A DNA stretch of 64,000 nucleotides from Alphaproteobacteria bacterium. GTDB lineage: Bacteria > Pseudomonadota > Alphaproteobacteria > Rhizobiales > Xanthobacteraceae. The translations under genes were made by a program, and so were the position numbers. Shown here one piece after another: positions 28,022 through 37,037 of this stretch (position 1 is its first letter; each line of letters opens with the position of its first letter). The DNA is taken from assembly GCA_016869215.1 (NCBI GenBank), contig VGEP01000013.1:1-64000 (forward strand). The letters are read 5' to 3'. A model generated the notes under the pieces. That model saw only the letters and a list, made by a program, of their open reading frames with translations, did not search any database and had not been told where the DNA came from.

Positions 28022-29290
28022 CTACTGCCGTGCCTTCTCGAACGGATAGATCACGTCGCCGGTCTTCAGATTGTCCGGCGTCAGCACGGTCTGGTAGCTC
28101 ATGCCGCGCCAAGTATCGAGGCCCGCGCCCTGCTTGATGCCGTGATACTGCACCTGCAGCATCCCCGACTTCTCCCATTCGCCGTTGGCGCCGAACTTGA
28201 TGTTGCCGTGGATGGTCTTGAAGGTGTTGGCGCGGATGTATTCGGCGAGCTTGTTGTCGTCGAGGCTTTTGGTGCCGCGGATGGCGTCGCCCAGCACCGA
28301 GATGTAGGCGTGGCCCCATCCGCCGAGATAGTAGCCGAGCGGATCGACACCTTCGGCAGCGGCGCGCGCCTGGTACTTCTTGAAGAACTCCTCGGTGCCT
28401 TCGAACATCATGTTCTTGGCCGGCACCCAGGTCTCGTAGTTAACCCAGCCGTTGAGCAGCGGGCCGAGCTGGTTCTTGAACACGGTCGCCTGCAGGCCGA
28501 CCATCGCGCCCCCGATCATCTTCGGCTTGAAGCCCACCTCGTTGACCGCGCGCACCATGCCGACCGAATCGAGCGGATACGAGCAGATGTTCACGATATC
28601 GGGATTGGTGGCCTGGATGCCGCGCACGATCGGCACGAAGTCGGTCGTCGCCGGCGGATAGCGGCGGTCATAGACGATGCGGAAGCCGTGCTTCTTGGCG
28701 TTCGCGCGCGCCCCCTCGCAGGCGTTGTTGGCGAACTCGGCGTCGGCTGCGACCAGCGCCACGGTCTGCGGCTTGGGATTCTGCTTGGCCGCGATCTCGA
28801 AGAATCCGGCGGTGAACGACGGCTTCGGATCGGGTCCTGACGGGATCATCGCGAAGTATTTCGGGTACTTGAACTCGGCGTTGACGCCGAGACCGAACAG
28901 GATGATGAACACCTTGCCCTTCTGCATGATCACGGGCATGGCCGGCGCGATCATGTTGGTGGCGTAGGGGCCGACGACGAGGTCGACTTTGTCGACGTCG
29001 AGCAGCTTGGTGTAGATGCCGGGAACCGTCGAAGGCTGGGTCTGATCGTCGTAGAACACGAGCCGCACGGGACGCCCGAGCAGACCGCCCTTGGCGTTGG
29101 TCTCCTCCTCCCAGATCTTCATGCCGAGCAGGGCCTGCTTGCCGTTTGGCGACAGCGGACCGGTCAGCGACATCGCGAAGCCGATCTTGATCGGCTCCTT
29201 GGACTGCGCGGCCGCCTGGTCCGCGGCCGGCATGGCCAGCGCGCATACGGCAGCGAAGGCGAGAAATTTCAGCTTCCAGCTACGAAGCAT
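28022..29290 (-). CDS. ABC transporter substrate-binding protein (branched-chain amino acid type)
   Basis: 422 aa with a signal peptide ending AAAQS and the type I periplasmic binding fold: PIKIGFAMSLTGPLSPNG, then VDLVVGPYATNMIAPAMPV in the first lobe. This is the LivK/HAAT family used for amino acids, amides or aromatic acids. AGGGAGGA stands before ATG 29290. No permease or ATPase genes are adjacent, so it is an orphan receptor, perhaps serving the aromatic or alcohol catabolism genes beside it. Confidence 0.88.
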   Translation of the reverse strand: MLRSWKLKFLAFAAVCALAMPAADQAAAQSKEPIKIGFAMSLTGPLSPNGKQALLGMKIWEEETNAKGGLLGRPVRLVFYDDQTQPSTVPGIYTKLLDVDKVDLVVGPYATNMIAPAMPVIMQKGKVFIILFGLGVNAEFKYPKYFAMIPSGPDPKPSFTAGFFEIAAKQNPKPQTVALVAADAEFANNACEGARANAKKHGFRIVYDRRYPPATTDFVPIVRGIQATNPDIVNICSYPLDSVGMVRAVNEVGFKPKMIGGAMVGLQATVFKNQLGPLLNGWVNYETWVPAKNMMFEGTEEFFKKYQARAAAEGVDPLGYYLGGWGHAYISVLGDAIRGTKSLDDNKLAEYIRANTFKTIHGNIKFGANGEWEKSGMLQVQYHGIKQGAGLDTWRGMSYQTVLTPDNLKTGDVIYPFEKARQ

Positions 29291-29458
29291 CGTGCATCCT
29301 CCCTGGGGCAAATAGTTTTGCGGCATCATAGGCGTAATCGGCGCCGAAACGCTAGGGCCGGGCCGGCGCAAACCGGGAACCGTGGGGGCTTGGTCCGTGG
29401 CTTTGGCCCACCCGCGGCCCCACCCGTGGCGCTGCCGCAGACGGACCGGCACGCGGCG

Positions 29459-29761
29459 CTATCGCGTGGCGTCACCGCTTTCGACCACGATGGTCTCGAC
29501 CTCGCCCGCACCCGCGCGCCGGAACGCCGCGGCCTTGTTGTATTCGTCGGACTGAAAGCAGGCGACGCCCTGCTCAAAAGTCGGAAACTCGATCACCACG
29601 AAGCGGTGGAACTTGTCCGGCCCTTCCATGATCTGGAAGCGCCCGCCGCGCGCCAGAACCTTGCCGCCGTGCTTGGCGATGATCGCCGGCACGAGGTCGG
29701 TGTATTTCTTGTACTCGACCGGATCGTTGATTTTCGAGCGAGCAACCCAATAAGCCGGCAT
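29459..29761 (-). CDS. DUF1330 domain protein
   Basis: 100 aa, the normal length of DUF1330, a dimeric alpha/beta-barrel (ferredoxin-like) family: MPAYWVARSKINDPVEYKKY, then GRFQIMEGPDKFHRFVVIEF and FQSDEYNKAAAFR. Its start lies 3 bases after the stop of the alcohol dehydrogenase gene, so they form an operon. The function is not established for the family. Confidence 0.85.
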   Translation of the reverse strand: MPAYWVARSKINDPVEYKKYTDLVPAIIAKHGGKVLARGGRFQIMEGPDKFHRFVVIEFPTFEQGVACFQSDEYNKAAAFRRAGAGEVETIVVESGDATR

Positions 29762-29764
29762 GAT

Positions 29765-30931
29765 CTACTCCGCCGCAGTCTTTTGCGCCGCGGAAATCCT
29801 CGCCTTCACCACCACCTTGATGGCGTCGTCCACGCGGTCCTTGGCGTAGCGGATCGCGGTGGGCAGATTCTCCAACGGGAAGGTGTGGGTGTGAATTTTG
29901 GTGGCGTCAAAGCGCTTCTGCCGCATGTAGGCTTCGGCGCGATGGGTCGCCGACTGGCCTTCGCCGCGGATGCCGTAAACGTAGATGTTGTTCTTGGCGA
30001 GGTGCGCGATATCGACCATCGCCTCGTCGTGCGGGAAGGCCGCGAGGCACACCGAGCCGCCGCGATTGACCATCCTGATGGCGTCGTTGAGCGCGCTCGG
30101 CGCCGCCGAGCACTCGAGCACATAGTCGACGCCCTTGCCGCCGTTGAGCCTCTTGACCGCCGCAACGACGTCCGGCTCGTTGCGGATGTTAATGACGTGA
30201 TCGGCGCCGAGCTCGAGTCCGATCTTGAGGCGGTTGTCGCGCGTGCCGGTGAGAATGACCGGCTGCGCGCCGAGCGCCTTGGCGACGGCGACACCCAAGA
30301 GCCCGATCGGCCCGGGGCCGGTGACGACCACGCTCTCGCCGGCGACCAGCCCGCCAAGCTCGGTGAGCCCGTACATCGCGGTGCCCGCGGTGACGATCAA
30401 GGTCGCCTCCTCGTCCGACATGTCGTCGGGGATCGCGACCAGCGTGTTGATGTGGTTGACCTGGTATTCGCAGAACGCGCCGTCGGTGGTGAAGCCGTTG
30501 GCGCGATGGCCCTTGTCGACGTCGCCGTAGTTCAAGCCGTAGTTATGGCACGAGGTGTACATGCCCATCCGGCAGCGCTTGCACTGGCCGCAACCGGCGT
30601 GGATTTCCACCGCGATGCGCTGGCCGATCCGGTATTCGTCGACGCCCGGGCCGGTCGCCACCACCGTGCCCATGTATTCATGTCCCGGCGTGAAGTTCTT
30701 GTTGTGCGGCATGCCGCCCTGAATGAGCGCCGGCGGGCCGTGATAGATCACGTCCAGATCGGTCGCGCAGATCGCGACCGCGTCGATGCGGACCAGCACC
30801 TCCGCCTTCTTCGGCACGGGCACCGGCTTGTCCGTCAGCTTGAGTTCGCCGGGATTCCCCAGCACCCACGCCTTCATCGTGTCGGGAACCAGAAAGTCCT
30901 TGCTGGTCTTCACTCCAGGCGGCGCGTACAT
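29765..30931 (-). CDS. Zinc-dependent medium-chain alcohol dehydrogenase
   Basis: 388 aa, MDR superfamily. The catalytic zinc site is visible as CATDLD and GHEYMG, the structural zinc lobe as GCGQCKRCRMGMYTSC with four Cys, and the Rossmann fold as TGPGPIGLLGVAVAKALGA. It oxidises an alcohol or reduces an aldehyde with NAD(P). The substrate cannot be named. It is the first gene of a two-gene operon with DUF1330. Confidence 0.9.
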   Translation of the reverse strand: MYAPPGVKTSKDFLVPDTMKAWVLGNPGELKLTDKPVPVPKKAEVLVRIDAVAICATDLDVIYHGPPALIQGGMPHNKNFTPGHEYMGTVVATGPGVDEYRIGQRIAVEIHAGCGQCKRCRMGMYTSCHNYGLNYGDVDKGHRANGFTTDGAFCEYQVNHINTLVAIPDDMSDEEATLIVTAGTAMYGLTELGGLVAGESVVVTGPGPIGLLGVAVAKALGAQPVILTGTRDNRLKIGLELGADHVINIRNEPDVVAAVKRLNGGKGVDYVLECSAAPSALNDAIRMVNRGGSVCLAAFPHDEAMVDIAHLAKNNIYVYGIRGEGQSATHRAEAYMRQKRFDATKIHTHTFPLENLPTAIRYAKDRVDDAIKVVVKARISAAQKTAAE

Positions 30932-31088
30932 GCTTGTTTCTCCAGCCGTGGCGGCGGCGATCCGAAACGCAAATAGGTGCCGGCATTTTAGGCGCTATTG
31001 CGCCGTTTGCGAACCCGGTCGGCCGCATTGGCTGGCGCCGGATGCCTGCTAGGCCAACAGTCAGACCCAGCACTATCTACCACGTTGC

Positions 31089-31997
31089 TCACTTCTTATC
31101 CGGTGCGCTGCGGTACCGCAGCGCGTCCACCAGCAAGGCAAATGCCGGCGTCGCCTGGCGGCGGCTCGGATAATAGAGGTGGTAGCCTGAAAACGGTTGA
31201 CACCAGTCGTCAAGAACGCGGATGAGCCGCCCGTCGGCGAGATGGCGCTGTACCTGGTCTTCCGGCAAGTACGCGAGCCCGAAGCCGGCAAGCATCGCAT
31301 TGCGTCTCAGCGCGATATTGTTGAACACCAGCGGTCCTTCGACCCGAACGTTGAGTTCGCGCCCTCGTTTCTCGAATCGCCAGACCGAAAGGCCACCGCG
31401 AGTCGGCAACCGCATGTTGATGCAGCCATGGGCAGGAAGGTCCTGCGGTGTCTTTGGCTTGGGATGGTTTGCGAAATAGGATGGAGCGCCAACGACCGCC
31501 ATGCGCAGATCCGGGCCGATGCGCACCGCGATCATATCCTTGGCAACCTGCTCGCCCAGTCGGATACCGGCGTCGTAACGCTCTGCAACGATGTCGGTAA
31601 GGCCATAATCGATGACGATCTCGACATGGATATCCGGATAGGACCGTAGCAGCTTCGATACCGTGGGCCAGAGGATCGCTTCCGCCGCATGCTCGCTGGT
31701 CGTGATGCGGATGGTTCCGGCCGGCTTTTCGCGAAGCTCCGTCAGTCCGGCGAGTTCCGCATCGATTTCGTCAAAGCGGGGACCTACGATACGCAGCAGG
31801 CGCTCACCCGCTTCGGTTGCCGAGACGCTGCGGGTCGTGCGCGTCAGCAGGCGAAGTCCCATTCGCTCTTCGAGGCCGCGCATCGCGTGGCTGAGCGCCG
31901 ACGTCGAAACGCCGAGCTTCGCCGCCGCTCTGGTGAAGCTGCGCTCGCTTGCCACGGCCACAAAGGCAGTCAGGTCGTTGAGGTTTTCCCGGGCCAT
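31089..31997 (-). CDS. LysR-family transcriptional regulator
   Basis: 302 aa from ATG 31997 (frame open to 32036). The winged HTH is at residues about 1-60: LNDLTAFVAVASERSFTRA, then LGVSTSALSHAMRGLEER; the effector-binding domain follows (TIRITTSEHAAEAILWP). It belongs to the PerR/CrgA-type branch that often controls redox-related genes. It is divergent from the exported flavodoxin operon, the usual LysR arrangement, and probably controls it. Confidence 0.92.
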   Translation of the reverse strand: MARENLNDLTAFVAVASERSFTRAAAKLGVSTSALSHAMRGLEERMGLRLLTRTTRSVSATEAGERLLRIVGPRFDEIDAELAGLTELREKPAGTIRITTSEHAAEAILWPTVSKLLRSYPDIHVEIVIDYGLTDIVAERYDAGIRLGEQVAKDMIAVRIGPDLRMAVVGAPSYFANHPKPKTPQDLPAHGCINMRLPTRGGLSVWRFEKRGRELNVRVEGPLVFNNIALRRNAMLAGFGLAYLPEDQVQRHLADGRLIRVLDDWCQPFSGYHLYYPSRRQATPAFALLVDALRYRSAPDKK

Positions 31998-32010
31998 TTG
32001 TGAACTCTGC

Positions 32011-32035
32011 TCAACACTACATGCATGATTGAACA
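32011..32035. promoter_or_regulatory. Candidate LysR-type operator
   Basis: Between the divergent LysR and flavodoxin genes, TCAACAC and TTGAACA form outer TCAA/TTGA arms around the palindrome CATGCATG. The size and position fit a LysR box (T-N11-A type). Inferred only. Confidence 0.35.
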
Positions 32036-32092
32036 CCTAGTCGCAAGAGTGTGGCCCTGCCACATGATCGCACGCAGCCAGGAGAATTGCCG

Positions 32093-32704
32093 ATGGTCCA
32101 GATATCAGCAGCGAACCAACGACCTGTCGGTCGGCGGCAACTGCTCGGGACGATTGCCTCCATGGCGCTTGCGGCCGGTGCCACAGGCACCGCGGGACAG
32201 TCGCGTGCCCTGCAAACGCAAGATTCCGAGGCCCTCGTCGCCTACTTCACGCGCACCGGAAACACCCGCGTGATCGCGGGGCAGATACGGCGCGCGCTGC
32301 AAGCCGATCTGTTTGAGATCGAGTCGGTCGAGCCGTATCCGGAAGACTACGAGCAGACCGTGAGCCGGGCTGCGCGCGAACGTGACAGCGGCTATCGCCC
32401 ACCACTTAAGGCTACCGTGCCGGGGATCGCGTCTTATGAGGTTGTGTTCCTTGGCTTTCCGATTTGGGGAGAAACCACCCCTCCGGTAATCCGGTCTTTC
32501 CTGTCGCAGCACGATCTTTCCGGGAAGAAGATCGTGCCTTTCATCACGCACGGCGGCTATGGCCAAGGCCGCAGCATGAACGTCGTAAGAGAGCACGCTT
32601 CCCGCGCGCGCGTCATCAATCCATTCGTACTGGAAGCAGATCAGGAACGACGGACGCTCACACAAGTTTCGCGATGGCTGAACGGCGTGAGCATTCGCAG
32701 CTAG
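32093..32704 (+). CDS. Exported flavodoxin-like protein (Tat signal)
   Basis: 203 aa. The N-terminus RPVGRRQLLGTIASMALAAG has twin arginines, a hydrophobic core and a likely cleavage after GQSRA, so it is probably exported folded with its FMN. The flavodoxin domain starts EALVAYFTRTGNTRVIA, the phosphate-binding loop, with FLGFPIWGETTPP and THGGYGQGRSM as later FMN-contact loops. AGGAGA precedes ATG 32093. It is the first gene of a three-gene run with an exported hydrolase and a CMD-like protein. A flavodoxin outside the cytoplasm is uncommon. Confidence 0.8.
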   Translation: MVQISAANQRPVGRRQLLGTIASMALAAGATGTAGQSRALQTQDSEALVAYFTRTGNTRVIAGQIRRALQADLFEIESVEPYPEDYEQTVSRAARERDSGYRPPLKATVPGIASYEVVFLGFPIWGETTPPVIRSFLSQHDLSGKKIVPFITHGGYGQGRSMNVVREHASRARVINPFVLEADQERRTLTQVSRWLNGVSIRS

Positions 32705-32743
32705 CTTGCGCGACAATGCGCGCTCAATTTGGAGAAAGCCGAA

Positions 32744-33844
32744 ATGCGAGAGAAATTCGAACGCGAGTGCCGGATTTTAGCAAGCGTATTGCTGCTCGTC
32801 TCGGCCAGCATCACGGCTTCACCGGGCGCGATCGCCGAAACGACGAAGCCCGCACCGCTGGTCATTCAGGATCAGGGCAGCTTTACGGTTGGCGGAACGA
32901 TGACCCAGAATCCCGGCGCCTTTGATCCCTTCAAGCCCACCTTGCCCGGGGGCCAGACGTACCGCGGCGATCACGCCTACGTCTTTTACCAAATCCCGCC
33001 AAACCCTCGGAAGCTTCCGTTGGTGCTGTGGCATGGCGCGGGACAGTTCTCGAAGACATGGGAAACCACACCTGACGGTCGCGACGGCTATCAGAACATT
33101 TTTCTGCGCCGCGGCTTTGGCGTCTACGTGATCAATCAGCCGCGCCGCGGTAACGCCGGGCGCAGCATGGTCCAAAGCACCATTACGCCGACGCCCGACG
33201 AGCAATTGTGGTTCGGCATGTTCAGGGTCGGTCTTTGGCCGAACTACTTCCCGGGTGTGCAGTTCTCGAAGGACCCGGAAACCCTCAATCAATATTTCCG
33301 TTCGATGACGCCCAACACCGGGCCGTTCGACGTCAAGGTGATCACCGACGCCGTCGCGGCGTTGTTCGACAAGATCGGCCCGGGAATTCTCGTCACACAT
33401 TCGCAGAGCGGCGGCCCCGGCTGGGTCACGGCGATCAAGAACCGCAATGTGCGGGCAATCGTGGCTTATGAGCCAGGCAGCGGCTTCGTTTTCCCCGAGG
33501 GCGAGGTTCCAGCGTCCATGCCGAGCGCAATGGGACCGCTTGAAGGTGTCCCGGTGCCGCTCTCCGACTTCATGCAACTCACCAGGATACCCATCGTCAT
33601 CTACTACGGTGACAATATCCCCGACCAGCCGACCGCGAGCCCTACGGAGGACAATTGGCGCGTGCGGCTAGCCATGGCCCGGCTCTGGCGCGATGCGGTC
33701 AATCGCCATGGCGGCGATGTCACGCTAGTGCACCTGCCGGAAATGGGAATCCGCGGCAACACACACTTTCCATTCTCCGACCTCAACAATGTTCAGATCG
33801 CAGACCTGATGTCGGAGTTCCTGAAACGAAAGAATCTGGATTGA
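32744..33844 (+). CDS. Exported alpha/beta hydrolase
   Basis: 366 aa with a signal peptide (ILASVLLLVSASITA, ending near AIA). The oxyanion loop is LVLWHGAGQFSKTWE, the nucleophile is Ser in VTHSQSGGPGW and the final His is in GNTHFPFSD. The nucleophile motif H-S-Q-S-G-G differs from the plain G-x-S-x-G. It is probably a periplasmic esterase or lactonase of unknown substrate. GGAGAAAG precedes ATG 32744. It lies between the flavodoxin and CMD genes, same strand. Confidence 0.78.
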   Translation: MREKFERECRILASVLLLVSASITASPGAIAETTKPAPLVIQDQGSFTVGGTMTQNPGAFDPFKPTLPGGQTYRGDHAYVFYQIPPNPRKLPLVLWHGAGQFSKTWETTPDGRDGYQNIFLRRGFGVYVINQPRRGNAGRSMVQSTITPTPDEQLWFGMFRVGLWPNYFPGVQFSKDPETLNQYFRSMTPNTGPFDVKVITDAVAALFDKIGPGILVTHSQSGGPGWVTAIKNRNVRAIVAYEPGSGFVFPEGEVPASMPSAMGPLEGVPVPLSDFMQLTRIPIVIYYGDNIPDQPTASPTEDNWRVRLAMARLWRDAVNRHGGDVTLVHLPEMGIRGNTHFPFSDLNNVQIADLMSEFLKRKNLD

Positions 33845-33861
33845 TCACAGAGGAGAGGTAG

Positions 33862-34272
33862 ATGAATCGGCTGATCGCTTGTCGCTTCGCAGCAGTTATC
33901 ATGTTGACCGGAGTATCGACCTCGGCGCTGGCGCAGGGATCACCGGCACCTCCTGCTGCGGTCACACAATCACGCGCTCAACAATTGATGGGCGACATTG
34001 CGCCCAAGCTGGCCGACCTCACCGATACTGTACTGTTCGGCGACGTCTGGGCGCGTCCGCAGCTCTCGCGGCGGGATCGCAGTCTGGTAACGGTCAGCGC
34101 GCTGATCGCGATGAATCGGCCAGACCAGCTTCGATCTCACCTCGCTCTTGCACGGCAGAACGGTCTGACCGAAGAAGAGTTAGTTGAGGCCATCACACAT
34201 CTTGCGTTCTATTCCGGCTGGCCGAACGCGGTCGGGGCGGTGGCGATCGCCCGAGAAGTCTTCAAGAAGTGA
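33862..34272 (+). CDS. Exported carboxymuconolactone decarboxylase-like protein
   Basis: 136 aa. A signal peptide ends ALAQG, followed by the CMD/AhpD-like helical domain: FGDVWARPQLSRRDRSLVTV, then NGLTEEELVEAITHLAFYSG. The CxxC of AhpD is absent, so it is not a peroxidase of that type. Its start is 17 bases after the hydrolase stop with GAGGAGAG in between. Third gene of the LysR-linked cluster; the family may decarboxylate lactones or act in redox defence. Confidence 0.8.
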   Translation: MNRLIACRFAAVIMLTGVSTSALAQGSPAPPAAVTQSRAQQLMGDIAPKLADLTDTVLFGDVWARPQLSRRDRSLVTVSALIAMNRPDQLRSHLALARQNGLTEEELVEAITHLAFYSGWPNAVGAVAIAREVFKK

Positions 34273-34286
34273 TCCGTAGGCCGGCA

Positions 34287-35549
34287 TCAGCCTTTGTATT
34301 CCAGAATGTACATGCCGCCGTTGAAGTCGGTGGTGTAGATCACGCCGTCCCGGGTCACCAGAACGTCGCAGGACTGGATCACCTTGGCGCGGTTGAGGCG
34401 GCCGTCGACCAGCCGCTTCGGCTCGGGCGGCACGAACGCCCCCACCTCCTTCGGCTGGAACGCATTGCCGATGTCGTGCACCCGGATGCCGGCGTTCTGA
34501 TAGGTCGAGAAGATGAGGCTCGAGCTGACGAACGTGTCCGGGCGGTTCTCATGGATATTGTGCGGGCCGAAGTGCGCGCCTTTCTTGCAGTAGTCCGCCT
34601 CGTCGGGCGTCGGGAAGGTCGAGATGCTGACCGGATTCGTCGGCTCGCGGATGTCGAACATCCAGATGTACTTGATGCCATCCTCGCAATTGTCGAGCAC
34701 CGCCTCGTCGGCGACCACCAGCAGGTCGCGGTCGGGAAGCGGCAGGCAATTGTGCGTGCCGCCGCCGAACGGCGGCGACCAGTTGTGGTGCTTGATCAGC
34801 TTCGGCTTGCTGCGGTCGGTGACGTCCATCACGACGAGCCCGCCGTCGCGCCAGGCGCCGTAGGCGGTGTCGCCGTTGACGATCGCATGGTGCAGCCCGA
34901 AGCGGCGGTTCGCGCCCCAGCCCGGCTTTTCGCCGGCCGCCTCATTCATGCCGGGCAGCCAGTAGCGGCCGGCCTCCTTTGGCTTCGTCGGGTCGGCCAC
35001 GTCGACGGTCATGAAGATGTAGTCGGTGAAGCCGTCGAGCATCGCCGAGACGTAGGCCCAGCGCCCGCCGGTGTACCAGATGCGGTGAATGCCGCCGCCT
35101 TCGACCGGCATGAAGCCGATCCGGCGCGGCTCGGCCGGATTCTTGATGTCGTAAACGGCAAGGCCCGCGGTCCAGTCGCGCTTCTCGGTCGACGCAGATT
35201 CGGCTTCGCTCGCCTGGTCGCTGTGCGAGCCGATGTAGTACTTGCGCTCGTCCTGGAACTCCGGCGCGGCGAACATGTCGCGCGCGTTGATGACCAGCAG
35301 CAGGTCTTCATAGGTCTGCAGATGGATGGTCCAGGTGTTGTGCGGCGCGGGCACGTACTTCACCGGCTTCGGGTTGCGCGGGTCGCGCACGTCGATGACG
35401 CTGAACCCCTTGGAGAACATGTGGCCGACGAAGGCATGGCCCTTGTTGACCATCACCTGCACGCCGTCCTCGCGCCCGCCCTGATCGGAGTATCCGATCA
35501 GCTTCATGTTCCGGACGAAATCGGGCTTCGGTAGGTCCTGGCTGCTCAT
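34287..35549 (-). CDS. LVIVD-repeat beta-propeller protein
   Basis: 420 aa from ATG 35549, no signal peptide. Repeated blade motifs include FSVIDVRDPRNPKPV, LAVYDIKNPAEPRRI, FMTVDVADPTKPKE, LVVMDVTDRSKPK and WMFDIREPTNPV, the pattern of LVIVD/choice-of-anchor propellers. Several His residues (HNTWTIH, GLHHAI, THNCLP, GPHNIHENRP) face one side, suggesting a metal site as in selenium-binding/methanethiol oxidase-like propellers. It forms a pair with the cytochrome b561-like gene upstream. Confidence 0.8.
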   Translation of the reverse strand: MSSQDLPKPDFVRNMKLIGYSDQGGREDGVQVMVNKGHAFVGHMFSKGFSVIDVRDPRNPKPVKYVPAPHNTWTIHLQTYEDLLLVINARDMFAAPEFQDERKYYIGSHSDQASEAESASTEKRDWTAGLAVYDIKNPAEPRRIGFMPVEGGGIHRIWYTGGRWAYVSAMLDGFTDYIFMTVDVADPTKPKEAGRYWLPGMNEAAGEKPGWGANRRFGLHHAIVNGDTAYGAWRDGGLVVMDVTDRSKPKLIKHHNWSPPFGGGTHNCLPLPDRDLLVVADEAVLDNCEDGIKYIWMFDIREPTNPVSISTFPTPDEADYCKKGAHFGPHNIHENRPDTFVSSSLIFSTYQNAGIRVHDIGNAFQPKEVGAFVPPEPKRLVDGRLNRAKVIQSCDVLVTRDGVIYTTDFNGGMYILEYKG

Positions 35550-35582
35550 GGCGACATTCCCGAAATTGCGCGACCGCATGTG

Positions 35583-36296
35583 TTATAGGAACTCGCGTTC
35601 TTTGTTGAACGGTGAGTCCATCGTGTAGCCGTGCGCGGCGCGATAGCCGTCGTAACGGTAGCCCTTGTATTCGAGCACCATGGCGACGACGAAGGCGATC
35701 AGCACCATGGCGACGACGAATTCCAGGAGCCACGGTATCGGATATTGAATGACCCCGGTCAGGACCGCGCCGAAGGCGAAGATGAAAACGAAGTAGCCCG
35801 CGGTCTTGTGATAGGCCTCGAAAATCCGCCGGCGCGTGGTCATGTTGTAGTGGTCGCCGAACCAGGTCTTCGGATCGTTCGGGTCGGCGGTGAAGTAGTT
35901 CTTGCCGCCGTGGTTGCCGCGGAGCCAGCCGCCCATGATCTGCAGGCAGCCGAGCACGATCGTGCCGATGCCGAAGATCGAATGCAGCGTGCCGCTGTAG
36001 CCGCCGATGACCGCGATCGCGACGACCGCGCCGGCGAGCGCCATGGTGATGGCGAAGATCAGCCCGTATTTGTGGATGCTGAACCACCACCACTCCAGAT
36101 GCCAGATGCTGACCTTGCGATGCAGGCCGGTCTCCGTCGGCTTCGGCTTGCCGAACCGGATCACGAGAATGCAGAACGGCACCAGCACGAACCAGATCGA
36201 GACCATCAGAATGGCGTGGTAATCCCAGCGGACCGGGATCGTCCCCAGCCAGTCAAAATGGACTTCCAGCGGAATGTGCGGCTGGGCTGCATTCAT
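35583..36296 (-). CDS. Cytochrome b561-like membrane protein
   Basis: 237 aa with about six helices. Candidate haem-binding histidines lie in RWDYHAILM, FSIHKYGL, GTLHSIFGIG and AYHKTAGYF, spaced as in eukaryote-like b561 domains that carry electrons across the membrane. The paired gene (LVIVD propeller) follows 33 bases later, so the two may form an oxidoreductase unit. The donor and acceptor are unknown. An intergenic palindrome lies just upstream of its start. Confidence 0.78.
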   Translation of the reverse strand: MNAAQPHIPLEVHFDWLGTIPVRWDYHAILMVSIWFVLVPFCILVIRFGKPKPTETGLHRKVSIWHLEWWWFSIHKYGLIFAITMALAGAVVAIAVIGGYSGTLHSIFGIGTIVLGCLQIMGGWLRGNHGGKNYFTADPNDPKTWFGDHYNMTTRRRIFEAYHKTAGYFVFIFAFGAVLTGVIQYPIPWLLEFVVAMVLIAFVVAMVLEYKGYRYDGYRAAHGYTMDSPFNKEREFL

Positions 36297-36325
36297 TATC
36301 TATCCCCTCGCGTCCGGACCTCTAT

Positions 36326-36370
36326 AGCGTTTTCGAGCGAAGTGGAAACCGGTTCGCGTGAAGAAAACGC
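36326..36370. repeat. Palindromic intergenic repeat (GCGTTTTC...GAAAACGC)
   Basis: Perfect 8-base arms GCGTTTTC (36328-36335) and GAAAACGC (36363-36370) enclose GAGCGAAGTGGAAACCGG and a second GTTCGCGTG. This exact style of element is scattered between genes in Bradyrhizobium-like genomes, supporting the taxonomic guess. It lies between the cytochrome b561 and DsbA-like genes. Confidence 0.6.
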
Positions 36371-36430
36371 GTCAGAATAAAAGAGGCCGCAGAGCCCCCG
36401 TCACGAGATATACAACAGCGAGAGCGTTTG

Positions 36431-36985
36431 TCAGCCGCCGGTGAGGCGCTTCGCCCAGACGGGCGCGGCGTCTCCGCTGCTCATGTCTGGCTGAACCAGC
36501 CCGTCGATCATGAAGGTCGGGCTGACATGGATGCCGTTCTGCCTGGCGTAGCGGCAGTGCATCTTGATCGCCTTGTCCAGATCGGGAATCTCGAACGCCG
36601 CAGCGAGCTTGATGCCGCTGTAGCCCTCGATCCGCGCAATGATGTCGTTGGGTGTGGCCGTGCGGTTGGGGCCGGTGCAGTGCTTGTCGAATTCGAACTC
36701 GTCGCGGTGGGCGGCTACGGCTTCCATGACGCGCCACGCGGCGTCACGGCCGTTGGGAAGCGTCGACGCCGCGAGGATCGCCCGGACGATCACGCCGGAA
36801 TACATGTGCCACGGCTGGGATTGCAGCCGGATTTTGACGGTGATCTTGTCCTCACCAGTTGTCGACAGAAGCTCCCTGATCTTGCCGAAGGCCCGGTTTG
36901 AAAACGGACAGGTCGGCTCCAGGAACATCTCAAAGACGCGGGGCCCATGCCCCCACTCAAGTTCAGCCGCCTTCCATTCCGTCAT
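36431..36985 (-). CDS. DsbA-like thioredoxin-fold protein with CPFS site
   Basis: 184 aa, no signal peptide. Thioredoxin/DsbA fold: FEMFLEPTCPFSNRAFGKI near the start, a helical insertion, and the cis-Pro loop GIHVSPTFMIDG near the end. The second active-site Cys is replaced by Ser (C-P-F-S), which points to a monothiol or isomerase-like role, for example glutathione-linked chemistry, rather than a dithiol oxidase. The neighbour upstream is a cupin gene in the same direction. Confidence 0.75.
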   Translation of the reverse strand: MTEWKAAELEWGHGPRVFEMFLEPTCPFSNRAFGKIRELLSTTGEDKITVKIRLQSQPWHMYSGVIVRAILAASTLPNGRDAAWRVMEAVAAHRDEFEFDKHCTGPNRTATPNDIIARIEGYSGIKLAAAFEIPDLDKAIKMHCRYARQNGIHVSPTFMIDGLVQPDMSSGDAAPVWAKRLTGG

Positions 36986-37037
36986 ATCGGTTCCTCGCGA
37001 TATATCGTCGTCATCTACACTTCGGCGCGCCAACAAG

